Shown here piece by piece: positions 55,944 through 64,000 of a DNA stretch of 64,000 bases; the stretch's first letter is position 1, and every line of letters begins with the position of its first letter. This DNA is from Chrysopilus asiliformis (taxonomy: Eukaryota > Arthropoda > Insecta > Diptera > Rhagionidae). The position numbers were made by a program, and so were the translations under genes. The stretch spans positions 20,555,530 through 20,619,529 of the forward strand of contig OZ035962.1 of the NCBI GenBank assembly GCA_964034945.1, written 5' to 3'. The notes below the pieces were generated by a model. It did not search any database. It worked only from the letters and a program-made list of their open reading frames with translations, and was not told the DNA's origin.

Positions 55944-55959
55944 TTAATATCCAATAATC

Positions 55960-56165
55960 AAGGTGTAGTTGATTCATTTCAGGAAATTTTAGAAACTACG
56001 ATCAAAGATCTAAATCTGACGTACAATCAAATTTACAACGCTGACAAGTCAGTTGTACATCTCAGCTATATGCAGACGTCATCAAGACCTTCAGTGTATG
56101 TATGTTTACAAAGAGGGAAGAAAATCAAGTGGCATTACAAGACATCCTTGGTTTATGGAGATTAA
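55960..56165 (+). pseudogene. pogo/Tigger-like (jerky/CENP-B type) transposase fragment
   Basis: The frame FQEILETTIKDLNLTYNQIYNADKSVV matches the start of the DDE region of this group (the consensus has N-x-T-x-x-Q-I-Y-NAD-E-[TS]-G). The Asp of NAD is the expected first catalytic residue; the residue usually Glu is Lys. The fragment ends at a stop after about 60 codons. Confidence 0.6.
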
Positions 56166-56281
56166 AGGAGTCTGCATTCATAGACTAAAAAAACTGTGAA
56201 ACAAATATTACTGATTTTTTTTTATAAATAATTTTGTTTATTTTACAACATTTTGCCATCAACAATAAAATATAATTCTTG

Positions 56282-56389
56282 GATGTACTGGGGGTTCGTA
56301 AATTTTAATGGAGTTTTTCGGTAATCCAGATGTTTCGATAATACGGATCAGCTTCGTTTTAATTGATCCGCACTAACAAGGTTACACTG
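56282..56389 (-). repeat. Possible pogo/Tigger-type terminal region
   Basis: Read from 56389 on the minus strand: CAGTGTAACCTTGTTAGTGC, followed by 'ggatca', 'gatccgtattatcgaaa' and 'tctggattaccg', the style of pogo/Tigger ends. It may be the right end of the element that supplied the transposase fragment at 55960. The TA flank is not preserved. Confidence 0.4.
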
Positions 56390-56453
56390 CACAAGCGAAA
56401 TTTTTGAAAATTCCGTTGCTCTCAAAATATTGCTGCGACGAAAATCTGTATTA

Positions 56454-56530
56454 CAAGAAAATAAACAATAAAACAAGAAAATAAATAATAAAACAAGAAA
56501 ATAAATTGTAAAGCAAGAAAATAAAAAATG
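56454..56530. repeat. 20-bp AT-rich minisatellite, about four units
   Basis: Units of the form 'aagaaaataaa..ataaaac' repeat with few changes. Confidence 0.75.
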
Positions 56531-58772
56531 GCCTCTTTTTCAAATAGTTTTGCCGCGATTTTCCATCAAAATTTAAAAGTTGATTATCTCAAAACTACAT
56601 TTGGTACAAGATAAGAATCAAGGGAGGATATTTGTAAAAAAAATATAATTCTTTAACAAAATACTGTATAAAAAATGTGCAAAGCCGTAGATAATTTTCT
56701 TCAATATGCCTTAGATACAATATGCCTTGCGACAGTGGACAAATGATAAAAAAAAAGATACAGATATCCTATAAAGCAAACCTGGGAAATATCCAAAAGC
56801 CCATTAAAGATTAAAATTTAATGTACTATTTGTACATTAAATTAAATGTACAAATAGCAGAAATGGTTTGTAAAATGTGAATTATTATTCATATAAAATT
56901 GTCAGAGCTGTGAAATGTCTATTTTTATAACCTGAAAGTTTTATTATACTGAAAAACCACTTGCTACGAAAACAGAAACCCTCGATAAATAAACTTAATT
57001 GTTCGGTAAACAAATGAAGGTTTTTTCTTCGCAAATCCGCATTTTTAAAGAAAATCGCATAAACTTATTCTGCGTTCCAAAAGACAGATATTAAATAACA
57101 AATACTTCGAAATTATGGATACAGTTTATAGATATATTTTGTGCGTTTGAAAACAATGCGAATAAATAAATTAGCCACTCAACAAGCCTGTCATAACATT
57201 TCTTGTTGCTTCTTTACTTTTATGTATAGTATTTTATGTATTCTTAAGATTATAAAATAAAATAAAAATGTGGCGACTGAGCATTTAAGAGTAGATGAGC
57301 ATAAAGTAAAATAAAAATAAAAATAAAATAGAAATACAAATAAATATAATAAAAGGGGACAAAATGCACACAAATCTTTTCAATGCTGTATTATTCCCTT
57401 TTAAATAACAGAAAACACGACATGACATGACATAAAAATATAACGCAAAAATCCTTGGATAGTTTTCCACAGATTTTCGTATCCTTTACCAAAAGGACGA
57501 TGCGATGATTCTGTGAAGTTATTCCGACTTAAGTTAAGTTCATGTTCCTTACAGGCATAAAAGTATCTAAAAATGAGTAATTCTCATCATTCTTTGCGAC
57601 AAGATTGATGTGATAGCTGAGTTTAAATGTACGTACAGAAAATTCTGATGAAAATGTAGAAATTCCCTCCCGATTCTGGATGGGAACTCGTCAAGATGTC
57701 ACAAGTGTGGAAAGGCAGAAGTGAGCAAGGAATGGATAATTCAATGGGTCGTCTAGCCTTTTCCTTGTTCCGTTTCTGTATACGAAATCTTCGTTTTTCA
57801 TCATTCAGATATATACGAATATATTTTTAGAAAATTTTCGCTACTCTTATTTGTTTGTCAGCTCAACAATATAAAAGGATGGTTGACATTTTTCTGGAAA
57901 GATAAAATAAATAATAAAATAATGTGAAAATGTTTGTTTGCCGATGGCAAAGCGGCAACAACAGAAAAAAATGTGAAAGAAACATCAATTTTTTGGCTCA
58001 TATAAAATGACAGCATTTTTTGGCTCATATTATGAAAAGTTTTTCTGTAGTTTTGAAATTCAAACTAATTTTCGTCTTTCCCAAAAACATAATAGATCCT
58101 TCAGGCCACATAGAATTATTTATTTTTGTCAGAGCTTTATTATTGCCTTTCAGAAAATATGGATATATTCGAAAAAAAAGTTACGCCCCTTAAAAGAATA
58201 ATTACATTTGACTATTTGGAATTTTACTTTAATTTTTTTTCTTTTATTTTTTCTTTGGAAAAACGAAGCAGTGCTAAATACAAGCTTTATTTGCCCCGTG
58301 GGCGCCATTAGATTTTTAAAACGGTTTCCCAGAAACGAAAAAAAATCTGGGTAAAAAAAAGTTATTCAATTCAACAAAATCATATTTAAATTTAAGGCAT
58401 TTCTCCAACGTAGAACATTTATTTCTCTTCACGTCGTTATTTAAGTTTTCACTCCATGCGTGTTTGAATTTAACTAAAATAATAATTTTAAGATATTGTA
58501 TTTTTAAAAGATTTTATTTAAGCCTTCTATTATGTCGGGGTCATTTCATGACCCAAAGAAATTCAAACCAAAATTTTTGTTCTTAAAAATTTCAATGAGA
58601 TCAAATTTCTTTTGACCAGTGAAGCACACAGTAAAACACTTATTGCGGAGATCATGCATAAATTATAGTTTACGATTATTTGGTATGCATTATACGGGGA
58701 AATACATGTGGGTCATTTTATGACCCGAAACGTTCTATTTGTGTGAATTTTTTGAACATAAAAGAAGGCTTA
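56531..58772. other. Gene-free interval
   Basis: Over 2 kb of AT-rich DNA. Palindromes GGGTCATTTCATGACCC (about 58538) and GGGTCATTTTATGACCC (about 58713) stand out, and 56812-56876 has inverted 'aatgtacaaatag' motifs. No gene supported. Confidence 0.5.
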
Positions 58773-59210
58773 CCTCCGTTGCACACTTCAGCTAAGCGAG
58801 CTCAACTACGTGAGCTAAGTTTCTCGCTGAATGTAAAATCCTTAGCATTTGCATTGGTGACCGCACACTTCAGCGAAACTATGAAACTCCGTCGCCTAGT
58901 CATGGGCGAGACGGACTAAGCTCGCTCGCGTAGTTCAGATTTCAACTACGCGAACTACTTCGATGGCATCGCTGACACTCACATATACACACTTTCGGCG
59001 TTATACAGTGTAGAATCGGTGTTTGCAAAAGTGTAGTATTTTGTGGACATAAATGTGTAAGTGCCAATTGCATACAACTGATGGCATACATTTATTTAAA
59101 TATCGCCGCGTAGTTTAGCTCAAGTGTGCAACGATGTGAGCTAACCCAGCTAAGCTATGTAACTATAGCTAGCCTCGCTCACATAGCTTAGCTGAAGTGT
59201 GCTACGGGGG
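58773..59210. mobile_element. 438-bp Harbinger-type MITE M
   Basis: Terminal inverted repeats CC[T/C]CCGT[T/A]GCACACTTCAGC and onward, flanked by TTA (58770-58772, 59211-59213). The interior is full of 'agctaag'/'cttagct' and 'ctacg.gag' repeats. The ORF at 58680-58919 is incidental. Confidence 0.82.
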
Positions 59211-59522
59211 TTAAGCTTGCTTTCATATCTGTCTGTCTGTTTGTCAGGGTCAAATCTTGCAAACCAATTTTGACTCACTTCCACTCAACCGATTGACTTG
59301 AATTTTTGTACACATACGTAACTCCGATGATAACTTCGTAAGAATAATGCAAGGTCCTGTTTATTTCCTTTAAATATGGTTATATGCATTTTTTTTTAAA
59401 TAGCGAATAGTTTCCGAGAAATTTTCAAAAAACTTATTTTTTTTTTCAAATATGTTGAGAATCGTTAGAGACACGTATAAACCGTTGAAGCAAAAAATGT
59501 AGAAAACTTTTACAAAATTACA
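59211..59522. repeat. Microsatellite-associated repeat fragment
   Basis: A GTCTGTCTGTTTGTC run is followed by 'ccgattgacttgaattttt', a variant of the core seen after the GTCY run in families A, B and D. Confidence 0.4.
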
Positions 59523-59853
59523 CAGTAGAATCCCGATAAATCTTATTTCAAGGAATCGACGAATGAATACGAATTATCGGGATATTCCAATTAGCGGGAC
59601 TACGAATTATCGGAATATTCCAATTAGCGGGATTACGAATTATCGAGAGTAAAAAAAAAACGAAGTAACGGAAGTTTCGTCTGAAATTATGAGACGTGTG
59701 CGATCTCAAAGGCAAAAATAAATACGAATTAAGCAAAGCACCGAAATGCAGTGATGTTTTACCAATTATCGACATTTTTTCAAGGCAGTGCAAATTCATA
59801 TGAATTACCGGGATATACGAATTAACAGGCTCTGAATGACCGGGATCTATTCT
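59523..59853. mobile_element. Longer pogo/Tigger-like MITE relic
   Basis: The left end CAGTAGAATCCCGATAA matches the 100-bp MITE at 43000, and the body repeats 'acgaattatcggga' and 'ccaattagcgggac' several times. The right end (accgggatctattc) is degraded. Confidence 0.5.
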
Positions 59854-59929
59854 ATTCACTTTTTCCCAAAATCGAAAGGTGAGGGGCCTCACTTCTCTCG
59901 CCTATACTTAAGAAAATTCGCCGCTTAAA

Positions 59930-60200
59930 GTTGCCGCGTGTAACATAGGCCATAAAGGTTTCGAAAAATGTTCAAAAAACGTTTTTTTTTTACCAAAAAT
60001 TGTATGGGAGTTACCCGTTATAATTGCCGTTACTTTTCCAAAAGTTGATAGAAAGCCACGATTTTTGTAAATCGCTAGGTCAACACGTTCTCGAGTTATT
60101 TAAGATACGTACAACGGACAGACCGGACAGATCTCCATAATTTTGCCTGAAACGGAATTCGTACTGATCAATTTTCTATCTCCCTTTTTTTTTGTTTTTT
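59930..60200 (-). repeat. Family D repeat, copy 4 (inverted)
   Basis: Contains 'gggagttacccgttat', 'acgttctcgagttatttaag', 'cggacagaccggacag' and 'gtactgatca', complements of family D. Confidence 0.55.
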
Positions 60201-61404
60201 TTTTTGCTTTACGCACAAGCTAAAAATTTTCAATGATTCTTATTAGTTGATGAATTTGAGGGAAGCTTCCATAAAACATAAATTAGAATTTTACAATCAA
60301 AATCTAAAAGTATGTACTTTTATCTAATTGGTGAATTAAAAAGGTCTATAAATCTCACCAGAGCTTGAAATGCACATTTATGATTTACAATGCATAATAC
60401 AAATAATATTTCAGTTCCATTTCAATTATTCTATTTTTATTATTAATAACAAAAGTATCGTGGAAATTTTATTTTACGCTTAATAGGCAAACTTTGTTGA
60501 ATTCTCTTCAGCTGAAGGTTAAAAATGTTCGTTATGAATGGCATTAATTCAAATTAAAATCAACATTCATTGAACTAAATGCTTACTATGAACAAATTCA
60601 GATGCATTTTCCTATCTATTATTGACTGCGCAGCTGCACATTTTTTAAGAGCTAGACGGATACCGGAGTATTTCCGTTCTCTTTGAAATTCTCTTATAAT
60701 ACAATTTTCCCTTGGAAAAATGTGGATACTATCATGACAATCGACAAGTGAAAGTTATTGAGATGAGTATCCATAAGGAGCTGCAACAGGAGGGTGAGCG
60801 CCCTCATGGAGTCTGCGTGGATGATTTCTTATACTAAGGATGGAAAATTCGGTAGTATTCAGGTGTTCAAATAGGATGGATGAACTTAAGAGAGTGGCGG
60901 TGTCCAACAGCTTAAAACAGTTGAACTAAAAACATCAGTGCCAATATTGGGTAGCATATGGGATATTGATAGAAGCTTCCCTGGCCACCCACTTGCCCAT
61001 CACTTACAGTTCGGCTGGGACTATGCGTAAAGCTCCCAACATTTTTGTTTACTTACTCGCATGACGTTACTAAGAAAAACCAAAATGGAAAAAATGATAT
61101 GCATAATACGAAATCGTATCAGTAGTCATGGGCGCCGGGAACGGGGTGTAAGAAAATAATTAAATAAAAATTTATAAAAATAATACAAAAAATTACTATG
61201 AGATTAATATGAGATACATTTCAGGGAAAATTACAAAGATTACACGGGCATCTGGTATGTATTTCTGTCATTTTGCTCATCTCTATGTTATGTCAAAAAA
61301 CTTTAGAACGCATTGAGCTGGCGAGTTGAAAAGAGTTGAAAACCCAAATCGAATTTTTCAATCAACTTTCGGAAAAACATCGTTAACTATAACGACTATT
61401 TCCC
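60201..61404. other. Gene-free interval
   Basis: No supported gene. Positions ~60770-61040 are less AT-rich ('gagctgcaacaggagggtg') but show no frame with family features. Confidence 0.4.
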
Positions 61405-62545
61405 ATTTTTATACTCTATAGGAGCATATTAGATTTAGTATACCCTTTATAGCGCATCGAACCAATCATCGGACACAAAAACGAACTACACCAGGGTATT
61501 AGGGATAATAAAAGATTTTGATTTCCGCATGCCCATCCGTCCATCCGTCCATACGTCTGTAAACACCATAACTTTCAAAAGGATTAAGCTAGAGACCTAA
61601 AATTTTTTATAGTTGCGTTTCTCGTAAATGGCTAGGCTAAGTTCTTGAACGTACCAAATTGGATCATTGCTTCCCTCCTCCCCCATACAAACGAATTTCT
61701 TTTTGCAATTTTCTCGAAAACGATGATTGAAAATTTTTTACAAGTAAAATGCCTTCCCCTTCCCCTTAAAAATGAAATTTTTTTTTCAATTTTCTCGAAA
61801 ACGGTGCATCGTAGACTCAGAAAAATGGAGGCTAACTCGACGACCTACATACGGCCGGCGTAATTGGCCTCGGGCAGGCACGCGTTCGCCTGCATGTGGG
61901 CAAGTAAAACTGAGTTGACTTGTGGTCGGAGAAATTCTGAAATTAAACCACCAGCAGGTGAAGTAGGGCATTGGGAGCTGCACGAGTTGACCTTAGATAG
62001 GTTAACTCTGACCGCTAGCTGGCTTACAGAAACCCCTGTAAGGTCAGAGTTAACCTGACAAAAAGTTGACCTCAACATTTTTCTGAGTGTATCGAAAAAT
62101 TTATGAAGATGAAATGTATTTAAAATATGATTTTACATAACTTATCTATACATCAAAATACAGTTGGACCACTCCTTCCACCCTCCCCCATACACATTGA
62201 ATACTTTTTTTCTATTTTCTCGAAATGGTGAGTCGTATTGAAAAAATTATTAACCCTTTTTGGCTTAGTCTTGAGTTTCCATAATATCAATTTTGACTCC
62301 TATGTGGTAACAATAAAGCTCAAAGTGGGCAAAAATGACCACCTGGGCAAAAATGGGTTAAGGTAAAATCTGCTTAGAATTGGATTTTATAGAACCGTTC
62401 CAAACATCAAAATCCAATTGGACTACTCCTTTCCCCCTCTCCTATACAAATGGATTTTTTTAAATAAACATTTTGTTTGTCATAATATAGAGTATTTGAC
62501 GATTGGCCCCTAGCAATTAGTAGCTTTTCTTATGTTTAATTTTGT
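61405..62545 (+). repeat. Family B repeat, split by MITE copy 2
   Basis: Starts 'tactctataggag...tttagta', has 'acaccagggtattaggga', a short GTCC run, 'aagctagagacctaaaattt', several ~140-bp units with 'ttttctcgaaaa', and ends 'gcaattagtagcttttcttatg'. The MITE at 61814-62089 interrupts it. Confidence 0.6.
61814..62089. mobile_element. 276-bp MITE with TA target duplication, copy 2
   Basis: Near-duplicate of 23-294, with left end GACTCAGAAAAATG (first base changed) and right end CATTTTTCTGAGTG; TA at 61812-61813 and 62090-62091. The uninterrupted family B sequence at 40741-40765 (complement) confirms the insertion point. Confidence 0.85.
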
Positions 62546-64000
62546 ACTACATTTGTGCGTGTTTTATTGGATTAAATCGCCCCTCCCCCCTCCAAATAAA
62601 ATCCTAAGTGCGCCACTGCTTGTTGTCATATATGATATTACACAAATAATGCAATCAGAGAAACAAATGCAACCCCCCTGCATTCGATTCTGCCGGCGTC
62701 CTTGTCATTAGTACCACCACCGAATGAGAGGAATCCGTTGCAAAATTCATTCGATGTTGGGAAAGCTTGGAAAATTCAAAACATTTTCAGTAGATTTCGG
62801 TCCTTCAACAAGTAAAGACGCGAAATTGAAATAGGAAAACATTTCATAAAATTTGATCGATTTGAATGATTATTCTCCCCTATTTTTTCGATCTGAATCT
62901 CAATTTCGAATGTGTAAATCAATTGTATGCCAATTTCGTCATAATTAAATGTTTTTGTTTTTGTTTTTCTTATAGTGGGAAAAAAATTTCAATTCCATGA
63001 ATGCAAATAATTGAATTTTTGAATAACATGTAATTTGAAAAAAAAAGTTCCATTAAATTTGTAATAAATATTTTGTGAGCAGTGTTGGTGTTTCTTTAAA
63101 ATTTATATCTTCCTGAATAAATTGCGTGTATTTAAATTTTGTTATATTAAATAAAAATGTTAGTAAAAGATCAAGTCAATTGGTGATTTTTGCCAAAAAT
63201 AAAATATAACCAGTCTAAATTTTTAAGCAGTAAAAATGGTAAAAATGGTGACAATATCATGTGCAGTGTAAGAAATAGTTCTTAAAATTTCATGAAACGA
63301 CGCAGACCGATTGAACGGATAAATAACTGCCCTTAAATGTATTTGATAGAATTGTTAAATTCTTAAAAGTTTTAAAATTAGTAAATTTTTGTACTAAGAC
63401 TTTTGATAGCTGAATCAACTGCATATAAGGATCATCGTTGACACCATATTAAAAAATAACAAGTAAATTAACTAATTATCTTTGTAATTATTTTATTTGG
63501 TTATTATTTACATTCTAACTGAATTTACTTTTCCTTAAATATTAGGAGTGTTGTTTATTCGCATAGTTCATCGATTGATAAACTCTTTTGATTTCAGTAG
63601 ACTCTTGAAATGCTGTTCTTGACCCTGTTTATTATTGGAAAACCGATATTGTGGTAGATTATCAACTTAGATTAAAAGTGAATTGATAAACTATACGGGA
63701 AATAATTTTTTTTTCGTCGTTTGTTAGTGTGTGACATGCACACTGGGAAACAACAAGTTGATAAGTTTCATTTATAGCGATCCGATTTTGCACTTAAGAG
63801 TACTACTAACAATATTGCTAAGTACATTGTACTGAAATATTTACACCATGAACGCTCACATCATTATTGCTAGTGTGTACTACTAACAATTAGGAGAAGT
63901 TTTCATCGGCTCGGAAAACTTTTCCACTTAAGTTAAAACCATAATGTTCCTTAATCAGACCCACAAAAAACCCCTAGACTTGACTTTCATGGTTTTATAG
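62546..64000. other. Gene-free interval to the end of the window
   Basis: AT-rich. Near 62577-62618 the complement reads CAGTGGCGCACTTAGG with a G-rich run, in the style of a hAT terminus, but the partner end is absent. No gene supported. Confidence 0.45.

Noticed and set aside
62577..62618. CAGTGGCG-type hAT end near the window end
   Set aside because: A single end without a partner or target duplication is not enough to call an element.

Overview
The window is AT-rich eukaryotic DNA, almost certainly from an insect and probably a dipteran. The evidence is small spliced chitin-binding (CBM14) genes with short introns, an insect-type Ty3/gypsy element, mariner, Harbinger, P-like, pogo-like and Helitron elements, and several repeat families built around (GTCY)n microsatellites like the dipteran 'mini-me' repeats. 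The species cannot be named from sequence alone. Only three host genes can be supported; nearly everything else is mobile DNA, much of it nested.

Layout. 1-515: old repeat (family B) holding a 272-bp TA-flanked MITE. 1630-13336: a small reverse-oriented Helitron split by a full-length 11.4-kb Ty3/gypsy retrotransposon (two 2,182-bp LTRs, tRNA-Lys primer site, gag, pol, no env). 13337-19300: gene-free, with microsatellite repeats (family E) and a P-like MITE carrying a THAP relic. 19400-20873: two-exon CBM14 gene. 21285-27286: dense nest of cut-and-paste elements, including one four levels deep, then a Helitron. 27330-33900: mini-me-like and related repeats, a 376-bp palindrome and a second P-like MITE. 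34534-36124: pogo-like MITE beside a second CBM14 gene on the minus strand. 36540-39105: MITE, tRNA-derived SINE and a MITE split by family A. 39549-40074: small DUF4485-like gene. 40346-53664: MITEs, Tc1/mariner relics, more family A and B copies and a 1.25-kb Harbinger derivative. 53668-64000: Harbinger-type MITEs, a MADF fragment, a pogo/Tigger relic and a second copy of the first MITE.

Function. The two CBM14 genes are paralogues: both have an intron of the same phase inside the signal peptide and four cysteine-rich modules. They are expected to be secreted chitin-binding proteins, and a broken exon at 41634-41758 looks like part of a third member. The retrotransposon appears recently inserted: its LTRs have equal length and no differences in any stretch compared, a 4-bp target duplication is present, and an unoccupied copy of the target repeat lies at 48957-49237. 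The cut-and-paste elements are mostly non-autonomous, but several keep a diagnostic fragment of transposase or accessory protein (THAP, MADF, Harbinger N-terminus, mariner, Tc1-like, pogo-like) that assigns them to a superfamily.

All boundaries were read by eye from terminal repeats, target duplications and splice sites. No alignments or searches were run.
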